Shown here: positions 1 through 13,030 of the stretch, in pieces
Position numbering within the stretch: position 1 is the first letter of the stretch
How the letters are laid out: each line of letters opens with the position of its first letter
Assembly: GCA_037179515.1 (NCBI GenBank)
Contig: JAXCGZ010020857.1
Location: 82,501-137,500 of the forward strand
Direction of reading: 5' to 3'
DNA length: 55,000 nucleotides
Source of the DNA: Halocaridina rubra
Taxonomy: Eukaryota; Arthropoda; Malacostraca; Decapoda; Atyidae
Notes under the pieces: generated by a model
What the model was told of the DNA's origin: nothing
The model's database searches: none
The model's input: only the letters and a program-made list of their open reading frames with translations
Translations under genes and position numbers: made by a program

Positions 1-244
1 GGATGGATTCGACTGATTTCAGAAACGAAGTAATTGTTAATACCATAGATGCAGAAGGTACACTGAAATTTCTCAACTTAACGTCGTTTACTAAAGAAAA
101 TGTCAACAGGATAGAAAACTCGAAAGTACTCCGATTCTGTCTCGACCTATAGGGAACAATGCTAACTTTGGAAGAGAATAACGATTGAGGAAGAAGAAGA
201 ACATTTGGTCCCGATTATGAAAGGAAAGAAGGGGAGGTGGTGGA
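1..244. other. no gene seen
   Basis: No coding exon, RNA gene or recognisable repeat is visible here, apart from GAAG-rich sequence from about 181 that grades into the foldback repeat to the right. Confidence 0.5.
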
Positions 245-724
245 AGAGGAAGAAGAAAGGGAAGGAATAAGATGAGAGAGTGGTAGAAGAAGCAGACGGT
301 GCAGCAGCAGCAGCAGCAACAGCGGATGCAGCCGGGAGCCGCCGAAAATCACCTCTGGACGCAGAGCACCACACCTCTCCGCTCTCTATCTCGCTCTATC
401 GCTCTCTCCCTCTCTCTCTCTCTCTCAGTGCTACTGCCTCCGATTTCTTTATTTTCAACTTACCAGTACTGGGAAGGCCAGTACTAAACACTACTCCTAT
501 TGGGGAAGCTCAGAAAAAACTTGTTGTTAAAGTTAATCCCTTCGATATTCCGGGATCTCGTGTTTAGGGTTCACGAATACCATTCATACTTTGCTAACGT
601 CCCCTTACAACAAGTTTATTGGCTTCCCCAATGTGAGCGAGTGTTTATGCTGGCCTTCAACCACTGGTATTGGTTAAGTTGAAAATGGGGAAATTGGAGA
701 TGGTAGCATTGAGAGAAAGAGAGC
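245..724. repeat. foldback (long inverted repeat) element, copy A, left part and core
   Basis: The left arm (about 245-430) holds GAAGAAG, (GCA)n, a CACCACACC motif and (CT)n. In reverse complement it resembles the right arms at 3156-3280 and 4107-4280. The core (about 430-715) is repeated at 3795-4105 with few changes. The core is itself an imperfect inverted repeat: its left side has TCTCAGTGCTAC, TTTTCAACTTACCAGTAC, GGAAGGCCAG and CTATTGGGGAAGC. Its right side, in reverse complement, has TCTCAATGCTACC, TTTTCAACTTAACC, GAAGGCCAG and CATTGGGGAAGC. No coding capacity is evident. It is probably a non-autonomous foldback or MITE-like element. Its right arm stops at about 724, where a LINE begins, and resumes at about 3156. 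Confidence 0.7.
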
Positions 725-3155
725 AAACAAACACACTAACATTTATTTCCATTTTGTACAATGGTTATTCAACATTAATAGTAACTTATAAGTAGACATG
801 TAATTAAACTAATAAATAAGAGGGTTAGACATATAGTTAAATTAAATGTAGCTTTCATAGAAAATAATAATGCTGTAATAAAAATGTTAACAATAATGTT
901 AATAATAAAGTAGTAAGTATGCCGCTAGATACAGGATCGTTATTATCGGCATCATTTCCATATTTGTTTCCTTACAATGAGAATAATTAGTTTTTAATGA
1001 GCAGCAACTATTTGTCCAAAAGAAAATTATATAGTTTGCCTTTGAAAGCTGTGAAGGAGGATGCATTTTTAAGATGCTCTGGAATATTATTCCAGTGTTG
1101 GCCCTTTGATAGTGATCATCATTGAACCTGCTTCTGAGTTTGTTCTGTGAATAAAGAGCTCACTGCTCTGTCTTGTGTTGGTTCCCCTTATATCCCTGAC
1201 TGTTTTTAAATCAAATAGCCAGCTAGGATAATGATGGTCCAAAATTTTGAATACAAAAACATAAATAGCATAAGCGACCTTATTTTCAGCCCGCAGCCAC
1301 CCAAGTTTATTGACAGCTGGTCTGATGTGGTCATATTTTCTTATTCCTCCCAGGGCAACTCGAGCTGCAAAATTAATAAGCTTCTGTATTCTGTTTATCT
1401 GAGTCTTAGTGGTAGCTCCCCAAACAGTTGTGCAGTAATTAATGTGACTTAGGGCTAGAGATTCAACAACAGTTATTCGAGTGGTAGTCTCAAAATTGTC
1501 TTTTATACATGATAAGTACATTAATGTTCCTGTAACCTTTTAGCATACTTTATCTATGTGGGAATCAAACAACATGTGGTTATCAAAGTGAATTCCTAGG
1601 TTCTTGACTGTTTTGCTAGGTGTGATAATACTGTCGCAAAAATTAATTGTTGTGTTTTCTGGAATTTGTGCTATGTGGAACCTTGAACCAATAAATATGC
1701 ACTGTGTTTTACTTTCGTTAATTAACAGCCCAATTTCTTGGAAATAGGTTTTAATTTTTGACAGAGTGTTTTCTGCTCTTAAAGTTAGCTCTGGGAGATT
1801 ATTAATATCACCACTAAGGAGTAGTTGAGTGTCATCTGCATATTGTACGACTAGACAGTCAGAAATGAAAGATAGATCATTTACGTAAATGGAGAAGAGG
1901 ATAGGACCAAGTACTGATCCCTGTGGAACACCAAATGATACATTTTTTGGCACAGAGATAATGTTGTTAAGACGTATGGACTGTTTACGATTAGATAGAT
2001 ACTCGCTAAACCAGCTTGGATCAATATTTAAGTTAATACATTTACTTAAAAGAATTTCATGGTTTACACTGTCGAAGGCTTTTGATAAGTCCAATAATAC
2101 AAGAATAGATAATTTTTTCATATCTATATTATTATATATACTATTCGTAACTTTAAGCAGTGCAGTTTCCGTCGAAAGTTTCGGTCTGAAACCATGTTGG
2201 TTAATACTTAATAGTCTATTTGATTCTAAATATGACATAAGTTGGCATGCAACAATTTTTTCTAATATTTTAGAGAAAATGGGTAGCAGGGAAATGGGAC
2301 GATAGTTTGTCACATCTTCTTTGTCTCCCTTTTTATGCAGAGGTATTACATGTGATATTTTCCAAGAGTCAGGAAACATTTTAGTGACAATGGAAGTGTT
2401 CATAATAGTTAGAATATAGGATGCAATCATGGGTAGAGCGTCTTTGATGAACTGAAATGGTATACCATCTGAACCATAAGAGCCAGAATTTCTTAGGCTC
2501 TTTATGGTAAGAATTAGGGTAGCACAATCGATAGGATTTATCTTGAAGTACTATCTTGTGTTTACATTGGAAGAATTGTCATTTAAGCAATTACTCATAT
2601 TCATTGAGTTGATGTTTTCTTGAGTTTTTTCATATGTATTTTTGCCAACGTTAGCAAAATAGTTATTAAAGTTTTCTGCTTTGTCTTTCAACTCCGTAAT
2701 ATTTTCATAACTTTCTGAGGTACTCTTTTCATTTGGTATCATGCTTCTTTTCTTATAACTTTCCATGTTGCTGCTGTATCATGTCTAGAGTCATTAAATT
2801 GTTTTTTGTAAAAGTCTTTTTTACTTACACTGATGAGAGATCTGACACGTTTCTTTTCTGTTTTATAACGTCCTCGGAGAGTCATATCATATCTATTCAT
2901 TTTTAGCTCTTTTTGTATTTGATTTCTGATTTGCATTGCCTCTTTGATGTCATTAGTTAGCCAGGGGGCTGAGGGGCGGGTTATTTTTCTTGTTACAATG
3001 GGTGCACAACTATCTAAGCATTCAAGGAAGACTTTTGTTAGAATCTCAACCTGCAAATCGACGTTATCTGTGTATTTAATTCTATTAAGTGCATTTGTGT
3101 TGTTGATTAATGTTTCACAAAAGATATCAGGGGAGTAATTTTTTAGACACCAGAA
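725..3155 (-). mobile_element. 5'-truncated non-LTR retrotransposon (Jockey superfamily, CR1/L2-like)
   Basis: This is a minus-strand LINE copy inserted into the right arm of foldback copy A. The second foldback copy runs without a break from GAGAGAAAGAGAG to GAGGGAGAGTGAGGG, and in copy A those two points are separated by this LINE. The 3' end on the minus strand ends near 725, with an AATAAA-like hexamer (in ATGGAAATAAATG) just before the junction. The endonuclease domain is absent, so the copy is 5'-truncated, which is typical of target-primed reverse transcription. The reverse-transcriptase reading frame is described separately. I could not identify a clean target-site duplication. Confidence 0.85.
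960..3150 (-). pseudogene. LINE ORF2 remnant: linker, reverse transcriptase, C-terminal domain
   Basis: Three consecutive minus-strand segments carry the protein. 3056-2739 is the linker that precedes the polymerase (SAPWLTNDIKEAM, with basic YKTEKKRVR). 2766-2551 continues it in another frame (FNNYFANVGKN). 2430-1540 holds the reverse transcriptase, with motifs in the usual order: VTNYRPISLLPIFSKILEK, the QHGFRP block, LVLLDLSKAFDSVNH (first Asp), GVPQGSVLGPILF, and YADD inside VQYADDTQL, the catalytic pair. 1521-1087 is the C-terminal region (LSHINYCTTVWG). A stop separates the last two parts, and a frameshift lies near 2750. The catalytic aspartates persist, but the frame is broken and the endonuclease is missing, so this copy cannot be autonomous. 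Assignment to the CR1/L2 branch of the Jockey superfamily is inferred from motif style; the clade is not certain. Confidence 0.9.
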
Positions 3156-3281
3156 TGTGAGGGAGAGTGAGGGAGGTGTGGTGTTTGGTGTCTGCGTCTG
3201 CTGCTGCTGCTGCTACATAGTCTGTTTCTTCTTCTAGTTTCTCATCTTATTTCTTCTTCTTCTTCTGTAGCAGCACACATA
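3156..3281 (+). repeat. foldback copy A right arm / RTE-type 5' region
   Basis: It contains GAGGGAGAGTGAGGGAGG, GGTGTGGTGTTTGG, (GCT)n and runs of TTCTTC. The same sequence recurs at 4107-4280 in the same orientation, and its reverse complement resembles 245-430. It is the resumption of the arm interrupted by the LINE at 725-3155, and it leads directly into the ribozyme-like segment. Confidence 0.7.
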
Positions 3282-3358
3282 CAAACCTAGCCACTGAGGG
3301 GGGAAAGTCAGCCTCAATTTGGTGCCGGTCCCAAGCCCGGGTAAATGGGGAGGGTTGG
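3282..3358 (+). ncRNA. candidate twister-type self-cleaving ribozyme
   Basis: The segment contains GCCGGTCCCAAGCCCGG, then TAAA and GGAGGG. This is the conserved core I recall for twister ribozymes, including the plant example used for crystal structures. Pairing that can be checked by eye: P1, AAACC region 3282-3287 with GGTTGG 3353-3358 (5 of 6 pairs). P2, CCA 3291-3293 with TGG 3346-3348. An inserted P3 hairpin, TGAGG 3295-3299 with CCTCA 3312-3316. P4, CCGG 3325-3328 with CCGG 3337-3340. The expected U-A cleavage step would be in ACCTAG at 3288/3289. The third L1 base is G where A is usual, and P2 is short, so activity is uncertain. It sits at the 5' end of an RTE-type retrotransposon fragment, a plausible place to process element transcripts. 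The match is from memory and no covariance search was run. Confidence 0.62.
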
Positions 3359-3785
3359 CGGTACTCGATCATATACCACGTCAAGAGGTGTGGAGGTGTC
3401 TTAGAGAAAAGGATTACTAAATGAAGAGAACCCAAGAGCAGTATTTGAAGATGGACTTCCAAATGAAGCAGTTACAACAACAGTGGATAGAAGAGAGGTA
3501 GAGCAGGCAGTAAGGAAAATGAAAAATGGAAAGGCAGCAGGACCTGATAAGACGCCAGTGGAGGTATGGAAGAGTCTTGGAGAGGAAAGCATAGATATCC
3601 TGTGGGACTTAATGCAAAAATCTTTAGTCAGGAAAAGATGCCAGAGGAGTGGAAAGGAGGCTTAATCATCCAAATCTATAAAGGGAAGGGAGACATTCAG
3701 GAGTGTGGAAACTATAGAGGTATAAAGTTGTTAAGTCATACTATGAAGATATGGGAGAAGATCATAGAGAGGAGACTCAGAGACA
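3359..3785 (+). pseudogene. RTE-clade non-LTR retrotransposon reverse-transcriptase fragment
   Basis: Reading from about 3409, one frame gives a segment containing LLNEENPRAVFEDG and VRKMKNGKAAGPDKTPVEVW, which leads into the reverse transcriptase. After a frameshift near 3600 it continues in the next frame as MPEEWKGGLIIQIYKGKGD and CGNYRGIKLLSHTMKIWEK. This wording is characteristic of RTE-type polymerases. The fragment ends at about 3785, where the foldback copy B begins with (CT)n inside the IIERRLRD block, so the element was split or fused there. The endonuclease and the catalytic YADD box are absent. Only about 90 bp separate the ribozyme-like 5' sequence from polymerase sequence, implying a large internal deletion. 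It is non-functional. Confidence 0.85.
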
Positions 3786-4106
3786 TCTCTCTCTCTCTCT
3801 CTCTCAGTGCTACTGCCTCCGATTTCTTTATTTTCAACTTACCAGTGCTGGGAAGGCCAGTACTAAACACTACTCCTATTGGGGAAGCTCAGAAAAAACT
3901 TGTTGTTAAAGTTAATCCCTTCGATTTTCAGGGATCTCGTGCTTGGGGTTTGCGAGTACCATTCATACTTTGCTAACGTCCCCTTTCAACAAGTTTATTG
4001 GCTTCCCCAATGTGAGCGAGTATTTATGCTGGCCTTCAACCACTGGTATTGGTTAAGTTGAAAATGGGGAAATTAGAGATGGTAGCATTGAGAGAAAGAG
4101 AGAGAG
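3786..4106. repeat. foldback element copy B, core
   Basis: This is a near-identical repeat of 425-720, running from (CT)n through TCTCAGTGCTACTGCC to GGTAGCATTGAGAGAAAG. It carries the same internal inverted repeat. The left arm is missing because the copy begins at the RTE fragment. The right arm is complete and continues at 4107. Confidence 0.75.
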
Positions 4107-4280
4107 GGAAAGATCGGGGATGAGGGAGAGTGAGGGAGGTGTGGTGTTTGGTGTCTGTGGGTGGTGGTTTTCGGTGGTTCTCGGCTGCGTCCGCTGCTGC
4201 TGCTGCTGCACAGTCTGTTTCTTCTTCTAGTTTCTCATCTTATTTCTTCTTCTTCTTCTTCTTCTGTAGCAGCACACATA
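4107..4280 (+). repeat. foldback copy B right arm
   Basis: This repeats 3156-3281 with the GGTGTGGTGTTTGG motif, (GCT)n and TTCTTC runs. It retains extra sequence with TCGGTGGTTCTCGGCTGCG, the reverse complement of which is seen in the left arm of copy A near 320-350. Confidence 0.7.
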
Positions 4281-4346
4281 CAAACCTAGCCACTGAGGGG
4301 GGAAAGTCAGCCTCAATTTGGTGCCGGTCCCAAGCCCGGGTAAATT
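4281..4346 (+). ncRNA. truncated copy of the twister-like ribozyme
   Basis: It is identical in wording to 3282-3346 through GCCGGTCCCAAGCCCGG and GTAAAT, then switches abruptly to the 160-bp tandem repeat. The 3' strand that would form P2 and P1 (GG, GGAGGG and GGTTGG) is lost. By twister architecture this copy should not cleave. Confidence 0.55.
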
Positions 4347-4755
4347 TTTCGTTTACGTACTGTATAAACCCTCCCTGCACTGTTAAAAAAACACCCTTTA
4401 CATTATAAATAACAGCAAGCAACGTAAATTTTTATGAAAGTGATAGATAAAATTACGGTGAATGAGGTGATAATGACGTGACATACATATTCATTTACAA
4501 TTATTTTTTCGTTTACGTACTGTATAAACCCTCCCTGCACTGTTAAAAAAACACCCTTTACATTATAAATAACAGCAAGCAACGTAAATTTTTATGAAAG
4601 TGATAGATAAAATTACGAAGAATGAGGTGATGATGACGTGACACACATCCTCATTCACAATTATTTTTTCGTTTACGAACTGTATAAACCCTCCCTGCAC
4701 TGTTAAAAAAACACCCTTTACATTATAAATAACAGCACGCAGCATAAATTTCAAT
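4345..4755. repeat. tandem repeat, 160-bp unit, about 2.5 copies
   Basis: The anchor GTTTACGTACTGTATAAACC starts at 4351 and 4511, and a one-base variant starts at 4671, giving an exact 160-bp period. Units share CACCCTTTACATTATAAATA and TGAAAGTGATAGATAAAATT. The third unit is cut short near 4755. No coding function is seen. Confidence 0.9.
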
Positions 4756-5104
4756 AAAAAAATGAAAATACTGAACATTTTTTTTTTCAATATTTTAATA
4801 TTTTTGCGTATACCCATAAAATAAAATAATAATTTATAAAAAAAAAAACCGCGATAGAGTGAGAACGCGAACCAAGAAGAGCGAATAACCGAGGTAACAC
4901 TGTACATCATTTGAGAGGAATATGAAACTATAATTAAATGTTGCCTACCATTTACTTGATTAGGATATATTAATGCTAATGCAAAATTACAAATGAACAA
5001 AAAATGAAGCAGAGAAGGCACATCAGAGATATTGCAAAGGGAGCTAAGGAAAATCCCAAAGCTTTCCACTGCAATTTCATTGGGATATTAAAAGTCAAAG
5101 AGAA
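4756..5104. other. AT-rich spacer with a Tigger-like terminal sequence
   Basis: No gene is visible. Around 4848-4906, in reverse complement, CAGTGTTACCTCGGTTATTC followed by TCTATCGCGG resembles the terminal inverted repeats of the pogo/Tigger-type elements elsewhere in the window, with TA at the outer edge. The partner end was not found. Confidence 0.4.
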
Positions 5105-5915
5105 AGTCTTACAATAGGAAAGGACTAAAGAAAGCATTGCTGAGACAGATGAAGAGACTTGCTAAATACTGAACAAGGAGTATCATCAGTCAGCAATTGC
5201 AGTACAGAAAACTCCACCATCTCATATTGCAGAGAAGAGAAAACATGGGTCAATATTACAAAAAACATCATCATCTCAGCTACAGACGTATGCGAAGCAC
5301 TGATGGACAAGAATGCTCATAAAGTTATGGAGCTTGACGACATATCCCCCTATTTACCTAAGAAATATGCTGCATCCTTATCTGTAGTACACTGCATCAT
5401 ACTGAGAAGTCGCTGAAATATGAGGAGATTCCAAAATGGTGGAAAACAAGCAATCTTTGTACTCATTTTCAAACTGGAAAGGAGAGATAAAACTCTAAGC
5501 TCTAGGGCTCTTTCACTGCTTACCACAGTCTGCAAAATTTTGGAGAAACTACTTAGAATGCATTTCTCCTGACTTGGAGTCCAACTTTTGGTTAGTGAGA
5601 CAGAATGAGTTCAGAGAAGGCATCTATGTTAATATTCTTACTAGAATTCTAAGATGATGAAAACTTAACTTTACAAGAAAGAGGGGGTTGGGCAGATTAT
5701 CTATGTTAGATTTTCAGAAGGCATTTGATAGAGTTCCACGTGGGATACTCATTAAGAGGCTGAAAGTAAAGGCAAGTAAAAAAGGAAATATCTTTGAGTG
5801 GATAAAAACTTGTTTAAAAGGGAGGGAGTAGAGGGTTAGGGTAAGACATACAGCACCTAAATAGAGAAAGATTAGCATTGGGGTTCCACAAGAACATACT
5901 AAAATATGCAGGTGT
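5105..5915 (+). pseudogene. decayed non-LTR retrotransposon reverse-transcriptase fragment
   Basis: Protein-like blocks occur in order on the plus strand with stops and frameshifts between them. 5159-5416 encodes a pre-polymerase segment ending in a SPYLPKKYAASLS block. A block with SRALSLLTTVCKILEKLL follows near 5500-5560. Near 5702-5770 is LDFQKAFDRVPRGILIKRLK, the first catalytic Asp region. SIGVPQ follows near 5875. The YADD motif is missing because the fragment ends about there. The order and spacing fit a LINE polymerase. The clade cannot be assigned, and the copy is much older than the LINE at 725-3155. Confidence 0.8.
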
Positions 5916-8590
5916 TACTGATCTGCCTAACCCAATGGATGCAGATAACGATTGGATGTTAACAGATGATCCTCTGTCTCTCTTTCTTTCTCCTTCAAGC
6001 CAGTTTCATGCAATACCAACTACCACCACACAAACTCATATGATGACATAGCAGCCTAACTCACAAGCATCCACACTAACACCTCTCAAGCCTTCCAGTG
6101 TACTCTTTATCTTCCTGATTCTGGTAAGCGAAAATACACAATACATATATTAATATATTTTAAAAGGGTTTTCATTTATCATATCAGTTTTGCATACAGG
6201 CGACAAAATATTTCCATCTTCTTTCTCCTGAACATCTACATGGAACAGACATAAGAGACTAGTGAAGAGGATAAATAGGTAGAATTAACCAAGTATTCCA
6301 TCTAGAGAAAGGTCACAGGGAATATTGAAAGATGAGATGAGTGATGACCTTTCCAAAAAAGGGTTTGAAATTCAATATAGTGAACATTCAAGAGATAAAT
6401 TTATCTGGTGAAAGATGTCAATAAGCATAATTAAGCCCTAGTGATGGAGCCAGAAATATTAGAACTGGCTCTGGAATAAAACATATGGCAATGCATTACT
6501 CTTCTTCAGTTCATACGGTGTGTACAAGTGTGACTGCTTGTGAAGTTTTACGATTAGAGAGATATTGGAAGCAACTTCTTATATATTTTTATTTCCCAGT
6601 TTATTTAATGTGTGTAGCCACCCTAATGACCAAGGCAGAAGAAAGATATATGTATGAAAAAAAATTCGGACTAGGGTAACTTTACTATGAATTTATTTGC
6701 TGCATTTTTCTAGAGTAGCTCTGATTTCTGATCTAAGTCCTTTTAATATCCTCTAGAGAGGTGGTCAAGATATCTGGAAAATCCTTCTTAAACCGAGCAA
6801 TATTTCTCATCTTAAAAGATAGACGAGGGCCATATCTAATAAAGAGAAACAGAGTTACCATTGGGACTGGAATAACCTGGTAAAGAAATGAAGAATCTTA
6901 AAATGGAAAAACCTAGATCTGAGTCTGTGCCTTTGACACACACAGGATAAGGATCCTCCTATTGGTGTGTCATTCAGAATTTTTCATATCTTCCTTGAAA
7001 AGTTGACTATATAGAGGACAGCATTTCAGAACTTTTGCTACTGTATATCCATATAGAAAAAAAAGTTTAGGATGGAGAAGGGTTTGAAATTTCACAGTCT
7101 GACCTCTGCTATTTGTTAAAAAAAAAAAAAAAAGACAGCCTCCAAATCCTTCCATTCCTTTGATGTAGGCTACAGGAGAGGTATCCTATGACTGTTGCGT
7201 TACTACATCCTTCACAGGTTTTTCCACATGAATGGCCAGCATATCATTGATGTTTTTCACTACCCTGCACGAATATTTTTTCCGATTAACCACAATAATC
7301 TCTAAGTATACAGACATGGCTCCATTCTACCTTGTATACTTAGATATTGTAGTGTTTAATCAGAAAGTATATTCTTTCAGGGTAGGGAAAAAATTACAGA
7401 CATGTTGGCTCTTAGAATGGAGAAAGCCCATCTACAGTACCGCTGCACCTGCAAATTCTTATTCGAAGCCTATACATCCATTTCAGTTAACATATCTTCT
7501 GAGGGGACATGGGCAAAGCAGTATATTCATTGCTCCAAATTTATCTCCTTTCCAACTTAATATAGTATATCCCCAGATCCAAATCCATCTTCATTCTCTC
7601 CTTAAAAAACGCACAAATTGGAGAAAAATGGTTCTGACAAACACTGCATTGTTCAAATTTCCCTCAGAACCTTTCAGCTAGATACAATAAGCAATATGGT
7701 GGATAATCGTGGTTCATATCTGAGAATAGTCTTACTGGAGTAAGGTAAAGTACCATAACCACTTGATCCGTATAAATTGTGAATTCTTCTACTCAAAGTC
7801 CACCAGTGAAGACTGAGGGTAAAGGGTGTCTATATTCATCTTATGGGATAGGTCCCATCTTATCTTCATCTTCTCATCACCATGTTTGGAGTCCAATTCC
7901 ACTGGGGGAGAAAGTGTGCAGTGAAAATAACTAAGTCACCTAACATTATGATTTCATTGAGCACTGATTAAAGCCCTCTATAAGAAAGGTACAAAATATA
8001 ACTTTGGCAGACCCTTTTACAATTTTCATTAATTTATTTTTATCTCCACTCATACATGGTAGTTCATCCTGACCTTTAGATCTAATCAGTCACACTGTCT
8101 ACTTACCCTTACCACATAACTTCTGTAAAAGAATCATACTTAATAGAAGCTATATCCTCTGAAAGGAATAGACCTGACATTGATCCTGACTAAGAAAAAG
8201 TCTGTTGAGAAGTGCATCAAGGTTTTAAGTTGCCATCATTGTATTTAACGACATCCATTAATGTAGGAATACACCTAGTTCTTAGAATAATGCGAAGCTA
8301 CGTTCTCAGAAGTGCCGTGTATTGTAATTTTCGCGTAATGTAACAAGTCATTTTCCAAAAGAAACAATGATAATGGGCATGGATACGTTTCACAGCCGTA
8401 CATAGACACACTATATCAAATATATAAGATAAGTAAAATATATTTTATATGTACATAACAAAGCAGAAAGACCCGTAATTATTTATATCAACATCCAAAT
8501 AGTGTACAGTATAAAAGATAAACATATTTATTGTACAGTAAACAAATTAATGCACTCTGTTATGCGGTGGGTGACAGGCATACACTGGGA
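5916..8590. other. no gene recognised
   Basis: This long stretch has no recognisable exon or known repeat. A 149-codon plus-strand open frame at 7232-7681 has no recognisable domain. Short protein-like pieces broken by stops appear on the minus strand between about 8000 and 7100 and may be an old unidentified mobile element. Confidence 0.5.
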
Positions 8591-9072
8591 CGCACGCTAT
8601 TTCCCTGACGATATTATACTGCAAGTTTGTTTGCTGTTTGTTCTTAATAATTTTTTTCCATTCTCTTCATAATATCCGATTGCATTAAGTGGTAGAGGAG
8701 GAGGAGGATGCGGGAGAACGAACCTCTATCTGCAAATGTTTTGCCACCTCCGTATCAGTTGATGCACCCTCGCATGCTATTTCCCTGACGATATTATATC
8801 GCAAGTTTGTTTGCTGTTCGTTCTTATTGCTTTTTTTCAATTCTCTTCATAATATCCAATCGCATTGAGCGGTAGAAGAGGAGGATGCGGAAGAACGAAC
8901 CTCTATCTGCAAATGTTTTGCCGAATCTGTATCAGCTGATGCACCCTCGCACGCTATTTCCCTGACGATATTATATCGCAAGTTTGTATGCTGTTTGCTC
9001 TTAATGCTTTTTATCCATTATCTTCATAATATCCGATTGCATTAAGCGGAAGAAGAGGAGGAGCATGGCGGA
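8591..9072. repeat. tandem repeat, about 180-bp unit, 2.7 copies
   Basis: The anchor CGCACGCTATTTCCCTGACG (one variant base in the second unit) starts at 8591, 8771 and 8948, so periods are 180 and 177. Units contain CTTCATAATATCCGATTGCA and AACGAACCTCTATCTGCAAA. The last copy stops near 9072. It is satellite-like and non-coding. Confidence 0.9.
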
Positions 9073-9094
9073 AAAGTGCCTCCAAGGCGGTCAA

Positions 9095-9621
9095 TTATTT
9101 ACTAAAATGAAATTTTTTTTTTCGAATTTTTTGTATAGGGTTAGAGAGGGGTAAAGACTGAGGAACAGGTGTGTTGGAATCGTTTATAGAAGAGTTGGCA
9201 GAAAAATGAGAGCCAAAGAGAGTGGCTTTGCCAGTGGGAGAGCAAGCTATAGAATCATCAGAACGAATGAGAGGGGGAAAGCTTGAGGTACAGAAGTTTT
9301 TGGAGAGGTTTGGCAGAAAAATGAGAGCCAAAGAGAGTGGCTTTGTAATGGGAGAGCAAGCTATAGAACCATCAGAACGAATGAGAGGGGGAAAGCTTGA
9401 TTTACAGAAGTTTTTGGAGAGGTTTTTGGCTAAGGGCCAGAAGAATTTGTCAGTGGGAGAGGATTTAAGGTCATCAACTTTCCTTCTTATAAAGGAAGCC
9501 TTAGACCTATGAATCTGAGCAGTACAGCGATTCCTGGCTATAATAAAAGTATTACGTGTCCTAAGAAAGTGAAGTGGGTTAGTGACAGTGGCGTCAAACA
9601 ACCTAAATGCATAACAATGTA
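9095..9621 (-). pseudogene. LINE linker-region fragment with internal tandem duplication
   Basis: A minus-strand open frame reads into RNRCTAQIHRSKASFIRRKV, then LSKNFCKSSFPPLIRSDGSI, then a second, slightly changed pass LSKNFCTSSFPPLIRSDDSI before LFGSHFSANSS and NDSNTPVP. This is the segment between endonuclease and polymerase in Jockey/CR1-type LINEs. The repeat of about 116 bp is visible as two DNA copies, roughly 9185-9310 and 9311-9430, so one block was duplicated in tandem. The fragment is bounded on the right at about 9622 by Tigger sequence. No polymerase follows. Confidence 0.8.
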
Positions 9622-12907
<3,286 letters not shown>

Positions 12908-13030
12908 TCATTTTGTCCAAGAAACTTTTGGTATGTCGAAATGTTCCGTGAGAGAATCTAAATGACGATTAAAATCCTCTACTTTTTCTTTATGGGTCTT
13001 GCTTGCCTTCTTCAAGATGCGCTCGGCTTC
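12908..13030 (-). CDS. FAM32A: FAM32A exon 3 (C-terminal)
   Basis: 41 codons including TGA, starting in phase 0 after TTTTTTCCAG. It encodes EAERILKKASKT through DIPKVSWTK, the most conserved part of the family. Confidence 0.94.
   Translation of the reverse strand, partial: EAERILKKASKTHKEKVEDFNRHLDSLTEHFDIPKVSWTK

Noticed and set aside
7232..7681. 149-codon plus-strand gene
   Set aside because: No domain, signal or splice context; composition is like the surrounding AT-rich DNA. It may be a shadow of broken minus-strand sequence.
8591..9072. Hammerhead-like CTGACGA in the 180-bp satellite
   Set aside because: The box is present in each unit, but no matching GAAA box or flanking helices are seen at the required spacing.
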